Of a stretch of 44,083 bases of DNA, positions 25,221-35,020 are shown piece by piece. The first letter of the stretch is position 1. Every line of letters starts with the position of its first letter. The position numbers were made by a program, and so were the translations under genes. The notes beneath the pieces are model-generated. The model saw only the letters and a list, made by a program, of their open reading frames with translations. It ran no database searches and was not told the DNA's origin. Origin of the DNA: Acholeplasmataceae bacterium (GTDB lineage: Bacteria; Bacillota_I; Bacilli_A; ML615J-28; CAG-313); contig DUOG01000069.1 of the NCBI GenBank assembly GCA_012838945.1, positions 1 through 44,083 of the forward strand. Reading direction: 5' to 3'.

Positions 25221-26186
25221 ATGATTATTGATAATAATAAAATTATTTTATTACAAGATAAATTAGATGAGGCTGCCATGCTATACTATGAACAAAAGGA
25301 TGGCAAACTCAAATATTTAGATTGTTTAGAAGCAATTACTAAGGCTTTCTTAAATGAAGAAGACCTTGATAACGAAGAGATTGTTCATATCTTATCGGAA
25401 CTTGATCAAATAGACTTTAACAGTGAAGAGGTCAGACAAGCCATACTTTATTTAATTATTAAAGGATTCAAACATCAACATTTACCTCTTGATACGATTA
25501 CCCCTGATCGGATTGGGGTTATTTGTGCTCATTTGATAGATGCTTTATTTGAAGGTAAAGATAAGGTCTATTTGATGGATTTAAATTTAGGTACCGGTAA
25601 TTTGGTTTACACCATTAATAATTATTCGGATTTAGAATTATACTTAATGGGTATTGAAAATAATGAAACAATGATCAAAGTGGCACAAATCTTTTCAGAG
25701 ATGATGATGCAAGATGTTCAAATCTATTTTCAAGATGCCCTTAAAGATAATTTCCCACAAGTTGATTTGGTGATTGCTGATGTTGATAGTGATGAGTATC
25801 ATAGTGATACTTATGAATCAGAATTGACTAAATTAAATATCAACTATTTTCCTTATCTCTTGATTGAAAAACATCAGTACAGTGGTGATGAGGATACGCA
25901 GTTTATGTTTATTGTCCCTAATGATTTCTTTAGTCAAAAGGGAAGTGATGAATTTAAAAAAGCTATTAGTGAAAACCTTGAGATGGTAGCCTTGATTGTC
26001 TTACCAGAAACAATGTTTGTTGATCCTTCTTTGGCTAAATCAATTTTGATTATGCAAAAACAAAAACAAGGAGAAAAACGAATTCCAGTATCAGTTTTCA
26101 ACCTTCCAAGTATCAGTGATCAAGAAGCTTTTATCACTATGATTACCGAAATTAAAAAGGAATTGAAAGAAAGACGTTTTCATTAG
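25221..26186 (+). CDS. YtxK-like class I methyltransferase with altered catalytic motif
   Basis: A 321-aa protein directly upstream of acetate kinase, the position of ytxK in Bacillus. The ATG at 25221 follows GGAGAG. After an all-helical N-terminal part (about 1-95), the SAM-binding motif appears as LMDLNLGTGNLVYTI, then LMGIENNETMIKVAQIF and MQDVQIYFQDALKD. The motif expected to be a D/N-P-P-F type or DLPxGYY in relatives reads VIADVDSDEYHSDT, so the catalytic proline-containing loop is missing. The C-terminal MFIVPNDFFSQKGSDEFKKAI and ALIVLPETMFVDP still fit the family. It may bind SAM without methylating adenine. Confidence 0.75.
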   Translation: MIIDNNKIILLQDKLDEAAMLYYEQKDGKLKYLDCLEAITKAFLNEEDLDNEEIVHILSELDQIDFNSEEVRQAILYLIIKGFKHQHLPLDTITPDRIGVICAHLIDALFEGKDKVYLMDLNLGTGNLVYTINNYSDLELYLMGIENNETMIKVAQIFSEMMMQDVQIYFQDALKDNFPQVDLVIADVDSDEYHSDTYESELTKLNINYFPYLLIEKHQYSGDEDTQFMFIVPNDFFSQKGSDEFKKAISENLEMVALIVLPETMFVDPSLAKSILIMQKQKQGEKRIPVSVFNLPSISDQEAFITMITEIKKELKERRFH

Positions 26187-26214
26187 TTTTTTTAGTTACA
26201 AAACTTATATATCG

Positions 26215-26244
26215 TTAGATTTAAAATACAAAATATGATAAAAT
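26215..26244 (+). promoter_or_regulatory. possible promoter of ackA
   Basis: TTAGAT and TAAAAT are 18 bp apart just before the ackA ribosome site. Both boxes deviate from consensus, so confidence is low. The methyltransferase-ackA gap of 83 bases contains no clear terminator. Confidence 0.35.
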
Positions 26245-26269
26245 ATCTATTAGTTTGGAGGAATATTGT

Positions 26270-27478
26270 ATGAAAAAAGTTATGGCTGTAAATGCAGGTA
26301 GTTCATCTTTAAAATTTCAATTATTACTAATGCCTGAAGAAACCGTAATTGTCGAAGGTATAGTAGAGCGAATTGGTTTTGAAGATGCTGGCTTCACGAT
26401 TAAATATCAAGGCCAAAAAGAAAAGAAAGTATTACCGGTTGCTGATCATGGAGAAGCCGTAAAAATCGTATTAGATACGCTTATCAGTAAAGGAATTGTG
26501 AAAAGCCTTGAAGAAATCTCAGGTGTTGGGCACCGTGTTCTTCACTGTGGTGACCGTTATGCTGATTCAGTTATCATTGACGATGAAGTTATTGACGTTA
26601 TTGATTCAGTATCGGATTTAGGTCCTTTACACAACCCAGCAAACCTTATCGGTATTAAAGCATTCATGAAGGCATTACCAGGGGTTATTGAAGTAGCAGT
26701 TTTTGATACTTCTTTCCACTTAACAATGCCAGAAGAAGCTTATATGTATGCTGTTCCATATTCATGGTATGAAAAGTATGGCGTTCGTCGTTATGGATTC
26801 CACGGCACAAGCCATCGTTATGTATCACATGAAGCAGCAAGATTTTTAGGTAAACCAATTGAAGATTTAAGAATTATCACTGTTCACTTAGGAAATGGTT
26901 GTAGTTTAGCCGCTGTTAAGAATGGTAAAGTTGTTGATACTTCAATGGGATTAACACCGCTTGAAGGCTTACCAATGGGAACAAGAAGTGGTTCCATTGA
27001 CCCAGCAATCATCGGTTTCATCGCTGATAAAGAAGGTTTAACTGCTCAAGAAGTTATTAATAAACTTAACTATGAAAGTGGTTATTTAGGAATTTCCGGA
27101 ATTTCAAGTGATGCACGTGACTTACGCAAAGCAGTTGAAGAAGAAAATCATCACTTAGCTAACCTTGCAATTCAAATTCAAAATAAACGCATTGTTGACT
27201 ATATCGCAAGTTACTACGTGTATATGGGTGGAGCAGACGCGATCGTCTTTACCGCTGGTATTGGCGAAAGATCACCAGAAACAAGAGAAGAAGTATGCGA
27301 ACGCTTAAAAGAAGCTCTTGGTGTCGAAATTGATAAACAAAAGAATATTGAGACTTGGGGTATCGAAGGTGAAATCTCAACTCCAAATTCTAAGATAAAA
27401 GTATTAGTAATTCCAACAAATGAAGAATTACTAATTGCTCGCGATGTGGTGCGTTTAGCTAAAACTCAAGGAAAATAA
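26270..27478 (+). CDS. ackA: acetate kinase
   Basis: Converts acetyl phosphate and ADP to acetate and ATP, the energy-yielding step of acetate fermentation. The ATG at 26270 follows TTGGAGGAA; the TTG at 26255 overlaps that SD. Family signatures are VMAVNAGSSSLKFQLL at the N terminus, GFHGTSHRYVSHEAA near the middle and VHLGNGCSLAAVKNGKVVDTSMG, then FTAGIGERSPETRE and the C-terminal IPTNEELLIARD. At 402 aa it has normal length. No pta is adjacent. Codon usage looks biased to a small set, as expected for a highly expressed metabolic enzyme. Confidence 0.97.
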   Translation: MKKVMAVNAGSSSLKFQLLLMPEETVIVEGIVERIGFEDAGFTIKYQGQKEKKVLPVADHGEAVKIVLDTLISKGIVKSLEEISGVGHRVLHCGDRYADSVIIDDEVIDVIDSVSDLGPLHNPANLIGIKAFMKALPGVIEVAVFDTSFHLTMPEEAYMYAVPYSWYEKYGVRRYGFHGTSHRYVSHEAARFLGKPIEDLRIITVHLGNGCSLAAVKNGKVVDTSMGLTPLEGLPMGTRSGSIDPAIIGFIADKEGLTAQEVINKLNYESGYLGISGISSDARDLRKAVEEENHHLANLAIQIQNKRIVDYIASYYVYMGGADAIVFTAGIGERSPETREEVCERLKEALGVEIDKQKNIETWGIEGEISTPNSKIKVLVIPTNEELLIARDVVRLAKTQGK

Positions 27479-27496
27479 TTTTAAAATAAACGAAGT

Positions 27497-27523
27497 AAAA
27501 GGTATCAATTTGATACCTTTTTT
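27497..27523 (+). terminator. intrinsic terminator after ackA
   Basis: AAAAGGTATCA and TGATACCTTTT form an 11-bp stem with loop ATT and a T-run. Confidence 0.9.
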
Positions 27524-27635
27524 CTATTATTCGATATATTTTTTAAAAATTATAACTATTTATGACAGATGGTTCACTTTTTCGAAAACGCAAAAACAAA
27601 TAGTTTCACCTAAAGATAAAAATGAGGTGAAAAAT

Positions 27636-29612
27636 ATGAAAAAGTTAATGTTTATAATCACTTTAATAATAGGTGCGTTCCTAATATCTTTTAGTCCGGT
27701 TGAGGCTGTAAGCACTAATGAGGAAGTGGAGCGAACCTTTGTTTGTTTAGTTGGAGGAAATTATGAAGAATATCTAAAGTTTGATGGTTTTAAAGAAGTA
27801 AAGAGGGAAGTAAACTTTCATCAAACTGGCGAGTATTATATCGTCTATCAAAAGATAGGTAGTGCAACAGAAATTACCAAGAAAGTTGTCGTCTTAAGCC
27901 GGAGCGAGTTGTTAAATGAAGGATACTATGAGAATAAAATAGATCTGCTTACTAGTCCTAGTTCGCTCGATAATACCCCAACCGCTACCCTCTCTTTAGA
28001 GGGTGATGCGTGGGTGATTGCCTATTCAATATTAGATCCCTCCAACCAAGAAGCAGGATGTAAGATTGTGATAGCCTATGGTGAAGCAACTAAGATCATC
28101 TGGCAAAAAGTATTGCGTTTTGATGCCTATGGCGCAATCGAAAGTTTGGCTTGGGACAACGGCAAGATAATAGGGGTTGGAACTCTATATAACGATATAT
28201 CCCGAAATGACGGGTGGTTGGTCGTTTTAGATGAGAAGGGTTCAATCCTTTATGATCAAACTTATGGAGGCAGTGGCCATGATTATTTTAAGATGTTACA
28301 AGTAACGAGTGATGAGTATTTGATTGTGGGGAAAAGCAATTCGACGGATTCAATATTTATCGGAGAAAAGGAACTGTTTGATTCATTTATAATCTCAATT
28401 GATAAAGAGAGTTTTCAAGTAAAGTATATATACAATGTGGGAACTCCGGGAAATGATGAGCTGGTTGGTTTCTTATATGATGGTGGGTACTTCTATGCCA
28501 TCCAAAAGACAACTACCACGAGCCTGTTTATGCAAATAATCAAAGTTAATTTGTCTGGAAAGATTATAAGTACCAATGAACTATACTTACCTAACAATTT
28601 GGAAATAATTAAGATGAAAATGAATCCTATGGGCAAGATGAATTTTATGGCTAAATATTATAGTTATCAATATAATCACGACTTAATCTCTTTTTATGAG
28701 TTAAATAGTGACCTAAGTATTAAAGAACTAGATGTTCATAAGAAGAGTGGAGATAAACAGGTGAGAGGAATGGATTTTCAGTTTTTAGAAAGTGGAGAAA
28801 CCATTCTTTATTATGAAACAAGAACAAAAGATAATGTTTACGGATATCAGTTAAAAACGAAAAAGGGTAATGAGACCACCGCATTCATTGAAGCAAGCAC
28901 TGGTGCTTATATTCCTTCAGATGGAATGCTAACCCCGGTTGCCTCAGTTTTACTGAGAAACTCCAAAACTGGTGAACTTGCAATTGCCAGTAACAATAGC
29001 ATTAATGTGAACTCACTCGGGAAAGAAATGATTCAAAATAAGAGTGAAAGTGTCTTAATTTATGACATCATGATTAATAATCAACCAGTAACTCATGGCA
29101 ATAAGTCAAGCATCAATTATAATCCAGATCTGTTTGGTTCATATTTACTAAAATTCTATTTTGAAACTCCAAGTTTAACCCTAGCTTATTATCTGGATCT
29201 CTATGTTGATTTGGTGGTATCAGTAAAAGACCATGAAATCTATGATTTAAACACAAAACTAATCTTTAATGGAGAAGGGTTATTAAACAACCAAAGAATA
29301 ACCAGTAATTACGTGGTAACAGAACCGGGGGATTATATCTTAGAAATCACAGGTAGGGATCACCGGAAGAAGTTTATTAATTTCACTGTTAAAGAATTAT
29401 CAGTTAATAAAGAACCAATATACCACGAAGAAGAAAGTGGTGATCTAGAAGTTCATTTTGAACTATCAGATGATGATGCTACGATTAGTTATCAAAAAAG
29501 TTTATCAGAAGAAAATAAAATCGATTTTCGCGATGAATGGTATTTAGGTTTTCCAATCCTTAGTGCTTTGATTGTCATCTATTCAATCGTTCGAAGAAGA
29601 TGGGGCCTATGA
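27636..29612 (+). CDS. secreted, membrane-anchored propeller/Ig-like surface protein A
   Basis: The ORF track begins at 27510, but the ATG at 27636 follows GAGGTG and opens a signal peptide (MKKLMFIITLIIGAFLISFSPVEA), so the 658-aa form is called. The extracellular part includes beta-rich repeats with lines such as DGWLVVLDEKGSILYDQTYGGSGHDYFKMLQVTSDEYLIVGKSN, resembling a beta propeller, and near residues 540-600 an Ig-like domain ending DYILEITGRDHRKKFINFTV. A single C-terminal helix (FPILSALIVIYSIV) followed by RRRWGL anchors it. No enzyme motif is visible. The next gene is a paralogue whose start overlaps this stop. Confidence 0.75.
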   Translation: MKKLMFIITLIIGAFLISFSPVEAVSTNEEVERTFVCLVGGNYEEYLKFDGFKEVKREVNFHQTGEYYIVYQKIGSATEITKKVVVLSRSELLNEGYYENKIDLLTSPSSLDNTPTATLSLEGDAWVIAYSILDPSNQEAGCKIVIAYGEATKIIWQKVLRFDAYGAIESLAWDNGKIIGVGTLYNDISRNDGWLVVLDEKGSILYDQTYGGSGHDYFKMLQVTSDEYLIVGKSNSTDSIFIGEKELFDSFIISIDKESFQVKYIYNVGTPGNDELVGFLYDGGYFYAIQKTTTTSLFMQIIKVNLSGKIISTNELYLPNNLEIIKMKMNPMGKMNFMAKYYSYQYNHDLISFYELNSDLSIKELDVHKKSGDKQVRGMDFQFLESGETILYYETRTKDNVYGYQLKTKKGNETTAFIEASTGAYIPSDGMLTPVASVLLRNSKTGELAIASNNSINVNSLGKEMIQNKSESVLIYDIMINNQPVTHGNKSSINYNPDLFGSYLLKFYFETPSLTLAYYLDLYVDLVVSVKDHEIYDLNTKLIFNGEGLLNNQRITSNYVVTEPGDYILEITGRDHRKKFINFTVKELSVNKEPIYHEEESGDLEVHFELSDDDATISYQKSLSEENKIDFRDEWYLGFPILSALIVIYSIVRRRWGL

Positions 29613-31864
29613 AACGGATTGTAGGAATAATTTTAGTTTTAATAGCTCTTATATCTTTTTCTAACATCGTTCAAGCTAGTAGTGGCGATTCGAGTCTTAT
29701 CACAAGTAAGAAAAAACTCTTATCAGATGAAAAAGTAAATAAGGTTTTATCATACAGGGAAGAAGTAGTTCTTTATGAAGCAAGTGATCAAATCGGAAGA
29801 TTATTTGTTCGATTAAGTGTTTCAGGTAAAGTTAAGTTTAGTTATGAAATAAGGGTAACCGCTTTTTATGAAGGACTAAACTCCTATTATATTGGTGGAA
29901 TAAAAGATAATGAGACGGGAATATTAGAGATTAATAAAACCACCTATAAAACAAAATATCACAAAATTGAAACTAGTATGATTAACTCAATCAAAGAAGT
30001 TGAAGGATACTTCATCTTAAGTGGTGCTAAAAATAATGATGGTTGGATTATGATTACCAATCTTGATTTTGAAATTCTTAAAGAAGCAACCTTTGGTGGA
30101 GCCGGAAAAGAAGAATATCAAGAGTTAATTATAACTGATGACCATTATATCTTGATGGGAGAAAAAGATGCTGATTCTTTAACTAATGTTGGTAATGTGG
30201 GCGAAGAAAAAGTGTTTCTTACTTTACTTAATAAAGAACTTGAGTTAATTAAGCACGAATATTTAAATTTCCTTGCCCCACTAGAAAAAGTAATAGGAGT
30301 GGTGTATCAAAATGATTTAATTAATGTATTAATTAAAGCTAGTAATACCTTTTATATGAGTCAGTTTGATAGTGAGTTGAAATACATCTTTTCCCTTAAT
30401 TTGAATGAAATATATCAAGGTGACCTAAATGATGGTTTTTTAGTTAGTGGTTATGAAGATGCTTTAATTACTGTTTTTCGAAAGGGATCTTATTGGAGTT
30501 ATGGTGTAATTTCTAGTGTTAATGGAAAAGATCAAGCAAAGTATTTACTAGATATAGAAGGAAAGGTGCTTAAAGCAGAGGTGAGAGATGGCGTCTTAGC
30601 GATTCTTACGATAAAGGATGAGGTGTTATACCTTTATCAAATTGATAACTATGAAGAAAATATTGAGACGTTTATTGGTTCAAAAGAATACTTTAATGTT
30701 AATGATTTAGATGGGATTGGGGTTAAGTCCCACTTTGGGAAGGTCGGAATCACAAGAAAATCTATTAGTCCATACTTTTCAAATTCAATCCCTGGGGACT
30801 ACCTAGCAACTTATGAGATCACTCTTCCTAGTGGCAGAGTTATTACAAAGATACGGGAAGTTAAGATTTATCCTTATGTTAATGTGGCTGATGGTGGTAT
30901 CTATCCAACCAACTACACACTTGATTTTTTTGGTCATGGGAAACTAAATGGCGTAACGATCCCGAGAAATAAAAAAGTTACTACCCCCGGTAACTATACT
31001 TTAACCCTAACCAATAATATAGGTGAGAGTGAAACAATCAACTTTCAAGTAGTTGATAATTACTTGAAAAATACCACCGATAATATTCAAAAGACGGACT
31101 TTACCTTAGCTAAGGGAGAAAACTTTACTGTAGAACTACCATTTAGAACCACTGGAATTATCAAAAGCATTGAGGTAAATAATATGCCTTATGATAACTT
31201 TAGTTATCAAAATGATCGATTAGTTATTCAAATGACAGCACCTAACATTGATGGGGTCTTTCCTTATGTGATTAACAAAGTAGTAATTGATTATGGGGGA
31301 AGGGAAGTCATAAAAGAGATAAATCAAGTAGCAATGGTAAGAGTTATTAAAGAAAGTCCAAGTATTAATATTACAAGTGATTTAACAAATAGGTATACGT
31401 TCAATTTATCCATAGATGACCCGGATCAAACACTTGTTGATTTAGTACTTGATGTCCATGATAATGGGGTATTAAAAAGTAGGATTTCCTCACTCCTTCA
31501 AAATGTAGAATATGTAATTGATAATGTGATAAAAGATAAAAGGTACGACATAAAACTAGTGATGAAATATCATTTGGGAGATGGAGAAATTTTAGAAAAA
31601 ACATTGCTGGAATTTGCAACTACTGCTGAAAGTAATGAATTAGATATTGGAAGTTTTAAAATCTTAAAGCAAAGTCAAACATTAGAAGAGTTATCATTTA
31701 CCCTTAAAACCAAAGACATTCAAAAATTAAAGGTTGGTGGTATGGAAGAAATAATAAACAACTCAAGTCCTAACTATCAAGCGATAATTGTTGGCGTGAT
31801 AATGGTTTTTGGTGCACTTATCGCTGGTGTTATCATTAACCGAAAAAGAAAAGTGGTGGAATAA
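29609..31864 (+). CDS. secreted, membrane-anchored propeller/Ig-like surface protein B
   Basis: A 751-aa paralogue of the preceding protein. ATG 29609 overlaps the previous TGA (ATGA) and begins a signal peptide (MKRIVGIILVLIALISFSNIVQA). The shared parts include DGWIMITNLDFEILKEATFGGAGKEEYQELIITDDHYILMGEKD, and a later Ig-like segment TLDFFGHGKLNGVTIPRNKKVTTPGNYTLTLTNN that aligns with NTKLIFNGEGLLNNQRITSNYVVTEPGDYILEITG in protein A. It has about 150 extra residues of beta-rich sequence before the C-terminal anchor (AIIVGVIMVFGALIAGVIINRKRK). The two are probably made together and could form a surface complex. Function unknown. Confidence 0.75.
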   Translation: MKRIVGIILVLIALISFSNIVQASSGDSSLITSKKKLLSDEKVNKVLSYREEVVLYEASDQIGRLFVRLSVSGKVKFSYEIRVTAFYEGLNSYYIGGIKDNETGILEINKTTYKTKYHKIETSMINSIKEVEGYFILSGAKNNDGWIMITNLDFEILKEATFGGAGKEEYQELIITDDHYILMGEKDADSLTNVGNVGEEKVFLTLLNKELELIKHEYLNFLAPLEKVIGVVYQNDLINVLIKASNTFYMSQFDSELKYIFSLNLNEIYQGDLNDGFLVSGYEDALITVFRKGSYWSYGVISSVNGKDQAKYLLDIEGKVLKAEVRDGVLAILTIKDEVLYLYQIDNYEENIETFIGSKEYFNVNDLDGIGVKSHFGKVGITRKSISPYFSNSIPGDYLATYEITLPSGRVITKIREVKIYPYVNVADGGIYPTNYTLDFFGHGKLNGVTIPRNKKVTTPGNYTLTLTNNIGESETINFQVVDNYLKNTTDNIQKTDFTLAKGENFTVELPFRTTGIIKSIEVNNMPYDNFSYQNDRLVIQMTAPNIDGVFPYVINKVVIDYGGREVIKEINQVAMVRVIKESPSINITSDLTNRYTFNLSIDDPDQTLVDLVLDVHDNGVLKSRISSLLQNVEYVIDNVIKDKRYDIKLVMKYHLGDGEILEKTLLEFATTAESNELDIGSFKILKQSQTLEELSFTLKTKDIQKLKVGGMEEIINNSSPNYQAIIVGVIMVFGALIAGVIINRKRKVVE

Positions 31865-31875
31865 ATTATTAAGAC

Positions 31876-31904
31876 AAAAGTGAAGAAAGGTCTTCACTTT
31901 TTTT
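31876..31904 (+). terminator. intrinsic terminator of the surface-protein pair
   Basis: AAAAGTGAAGA and TCTTCACTTTT form an 11-bp stem with loop AAGG and a T-run. Confidence 0.9.
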
Positions 31905-31912
31905 CCTTTATG

Positions 31913-31942
31913 TTAGAAAAAGGAGCATAAATATGATATACT
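31913..31942 (+). promoter_or_regulatory. possible promoter of dnaE
   Basis: TTAGAA and TATACT are separated by 18 bp, after the terminator and before AGGTGG and the dnaE start. The -35 box is weak. Confidence 0.45.
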
Positions 31943-31963
31943 TAAATTAATAAAGGTGGTGAA

Positions 31964-34900
31964 ATGATGCGGCCAGTTAATCTCTATCTGAAAACTGAAT
32001 ACTCACTTTTAAATAGTAATATTAAGATTCATGAGTTGATGTCAGTAGCTTCTGAAAAAGGTTATCAAGTGATTGCGATGACAGATGACCAAAATATGCA
32101 TGGAGCCATTAAGTTTTATCAAGCTGCTCATAAACATCATCTTAAACCAATCATTGGTTTAAATGTAAGGTATCAATTCAATGATCAAACTTCTAACTTG
32201 TTATTATATGCCCTTGATAACTTTGGTTATCAAAACCTAATGAAAATATCAAGTCGGATGATGATTAATGAAGGTGTTGTGGAACTAGAGTATTTGGCTA
32301 GAACCGCTCAAGGAGTTCTAGTTGTTACTCCAAGTGATGAAAACATCATCTTTGATTATATTGCGAGAAACGACCTCACAAGTGCCGTAAATCATTTAAA
32401 TACACTTACTAGCATCTATTATGACTTTTATTTAGGAATAGCAAAGCAATCAGAAGCTGAGGTAAAGCTATTTGAAACGATTTATCAATTTGGCTTACAA
32501 AACAAGGTTAAAATGGTTGCCCTACATAAAAGTTGTTATTTAAGGAAAGAAGACCTCGATGTCTATTTAGCAGTTCGGGCAATCGATAAGAATGAAACCA
32601 TTGGAGAACCAGTTGGTAAAGACTTATCGCTATACTTGCCATCACCAGATGAACTAGTGGCTACTTTTAGAGATCACTTGGATCTTTTGGAAGAAACTAT
32701 TACTATTAGTGAAAAGTGTAATGTTAAGATTGATTTTTCCGAGTATCAATTACCTAAATATGATGAGAGTATTAATGCTGATGATTATCTAAAAGAACTA
32801 TGTCAAGTAGGTCTTAAAAAAAGGCTTAGTGGCACTAATAAAGATTCTAAATACTATTTAGAGCGATTATTTTACGAACTTGCTGTTATTAAGAAAATGG
32901 GGTTCAGTGATTACTTCTTAATCGTTTGGGACTTTGTAAAGTTTGCGAAGAAGAGAGGTATTTTGGTTGGTCCGGGAAGAGGATCAGCTCCGGCTTCTTT
33001 AGTTAGTTATTGTTTGGGTATTACGGATATTGATCCGATTGAATATAATTTATTATTTGAACGATTCTTAAATCCTGAGCGAATTACGATGCCCGATATT
33101 GATTTAGACTTTCCCGATGATGAACGGGATTTAGTTATCCAGTATGTTGCTGAGAAATACGGTAAAGAAAGAGTAGCGCACATTGTTACTTTTGGAACCT
33201 TTGCTTTGAAACTTGCCATTCGTGATGCGGCTCGAATCTGTAATTTATCAGATGTTCGTTTCAAGGAAATATCAAGGCTGCTACCATCAAGAGTAACTAG
33301 TGGATTAAACGAAATAATTGAAAAGAGTGAACCATTACAAAGGTTAATGGCCGAGTTCGAAGACATTCGAAAAGTCTTGAAGATTGCGATGAAGTTGGAA
33401 GGATTACCAAAGAATACTTCTACGCATGCTGCGGGGATTATTATTACTCGTTATGACTTAGTGAACTACACCCCAGTAGAAAATGGACTTAACAATGTCT
33501 ATCAAACCCAATATGAAGCATCAGATTTAGAAGCATTGGGTCTTTTGAAGATTGACTTTTTAGGATTGAGAAATCTAACAAATATTAGTAAGACCATTAA
33601 ACTAATAAAACGCGATAATCCAAACTTTAAAATGCCAGATCAGTTTAATGACCCACTTACTTTTGAAATGATTCGAAAAGGTGACACAACTGGAGTATTC
33701 CAACTAGAATCACCGGGAATGCGAAAACTGCTTACTAATCTACGAACTAATTCTTTTGAGGATATAATTGCTGCTATTGCGCTTTTCCGTCCAGGACCGA
33801 TGGAGATGATTCCAACCTTTATCAAGCGAAAGCATAAAGAAGAAAAGGTCACTTACCCGCATCCTGATTTAGAGCCAATCTTAAATCCAACCTATGGAAC
33901 GATTGTCTACCAGGAACAAATCATGCTAATTGCTTGGCGGTTTGCGGGGTATAGTTTAGGAGAAGCAGATGTCTTAAGACGAGCAGTTTCTAAAAAGAAC
34001 CGCGAGATCTTAGAACGTGAGCGATCGCAATTTGTAGCGCATTCAATTAAACGAGGTTACGAAAGAGCCGTAGCTGAAGAAATATATGACTATATTATTA
34101 AATTTGCCAATTATGGTTTTAATAAAGCACATTCTGTCGCATATTCAGTTATTGCGTATCAAACAGCCTATTTAAAGGCTCGTTACTTTAAATATTATGT
34201 TTCTGTGCTCTTAACAAGTGTTATTGGTAGTCAAAAACTAACTGATGACTATTATAAAGAAGCACTAAGTCGAAAGGTAAAAATCTTTGGACCGTCGATT
34301 AATATTAGTACTAATGAATATACAATTGAAAATGGAGCAATTTTCTTCCCACTTCAAGCAATCAATGGTTTAGGTGGTGTCCTTTCTAATAAGATCCTTG
34401 AAGAGCGAAGTAAGGGTATGTTTAAGAGTTTTGAAGACTTCATCAGAAGAACTTGTGATTTCTTACCATCAAGTATCATTGAAAACCTCATTTATGGGGG
34501 AGCCTTAGATATCTTTAAACTTACCAAAAAAGCTATGATAAACGAGTATCAAAATATTATTGATACCACCAAATATCAATTTGTGGAAGGTTTATTGAAA
34601 CCTGATTATACCACTGAAGAATTTGATTATGGAACTTGTTTAATGAAAGAAAAAGAAGTATTGGGTATCAATATCAAATATAACTTCTTTTATCAATATG
34701 CCCACCGTTTTCCAAATAAAAAGTTAGTCAAGATTAGTGATATTACTAAAGAAGGAAATGTAGAAATGCTTTTGATGATTAAAAGCATCCGCCCTCATAC
34801 TACTAAAAAGAATGAGCCGATGGCCTTTGTCGAGTTTACCGATGATACTGGTGACTTAAGTGGTGTACTATTCCCTCGAGTATATTTAGCATCAAGTTTT

Positions 34901-34993
34901 ATGAAGGTGGGTATGATTGCGTTAGTCTATGGTAAAATTGAAGAACGTAATCAACGAAAACAACTAGTAGTGGAAAAATTAACTACTGTTTAA
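31964..34993 (+). CDS. dnaE: DNA polymerase III alpha subunit, DnaE type
   Basis: C-family replicative polymerase of 1009 aa, somewhat shorter than the Bacillus DnaE. It has an N-terminal PHP domain (about 1-210), the polymerase core with LVGPGRGSAPASLVSYCLGITDIDP and the catalytic aspartates in MPDIDLDFPDDERD, the fingers region KNTSTHAAGIIIT, LKIDFLGLRNLT, the HhH segment NGLGGVLSNKILEE and a C-terminal OB fold (VEMLLMIKSIRPHTTKKNEPMAFVEFTDDTGDLSGVLFP). The PHP domain has lost the usual metal histidines: the HxH motif reads YLKTEYSLL and TDH reads TDDQN, so it is unlikely to be active. Two adjacent ATG codons are possible starts. Confidence 0.96.
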   Translation: MMRPVNLYLKTEYSLLNSNIKIHELMSVASEKGYQVIAMTDDQNMHGAIKFYQAAHKHHLKPIIGLNVRYQFNDQTSNLLLYALDNFGYQNLMKISSRMMINEGVVELEYLARTAQGVLVVTPSDENIIFDYIARNDLTSAVNHLNTLTSIYYDFYLGIAKQSEAEVKLFETIYQFGLQNKVKMVALHKSCYLRKEDLDVYLAVRAIDKNETIGEPVGKDLSLYLPSPDELVATFRDHLDLLEETITISEKCNVKIDFSEYQLPKYDESINADDYLKELCQVGLKKRLSGTNKDSKYYLERLFYELAVIKKMGFSDYFLIVWDFVKFAKKRGILVGPGRGSAPASLVSYCLGITDIDPIEYNLLFERFLNPERITMPDIDLDFPDDERDLVIQYVAEKYGKERVAHIVTFGTFALKLAIRDAARICNLSDVRFKEISRLLPSRVTSGLNEIIEKSEPLQRLMAEFEDIRKVLKIAMKLEGLPKNTSTHAAGIIITRYDLVNYTPVENGLNNVYQTQYEASDLEALGLLKIDFLGLRNLTNISKTIKLIKRDNPNFKMPDQFNDPLTFEMIRKGDTTGVFQLESPGMRKLLTNLRTNSFEDIIAAIALFRPGPMEMIPTFIKRKHKEEKVTYPHPDLEPILNPTYGTIVYQEQIMLIAWRFAGYSLGEADVLRRAVSKKNREILERERSQFVAHSIKRGYERAVAEEIYDYIIKFANYGFNKAHSVAYSVIAYQTAYLKARYFKYYVSVLLTSVIGSQKLTDDYYKEALSRKVKIFGPSINISTNEYTIENGAIFFPLQAINGLGGVLSNKILEERSKGMFKSFEDFIRRTCDFLPSSIIENLIYGGALDIFKLTKKAMINEYQNIIDTTKYQFVEGLLKPDYTTEEFDYGTCLMKEKEVLGINIKYNFFYQYAHRFPNKKLVKISDITKEGNVEMLLMIKSIRPHTTKKNEPMAFVEFTDDTGDLSGVLFPRVYLASSFMKVGMIALVYGKIEERNQRKQLVVEKLTTV

Positions 34994-35020
34994 TAACTAA
35001 AAAAGAGGGTTTTGGATAAG

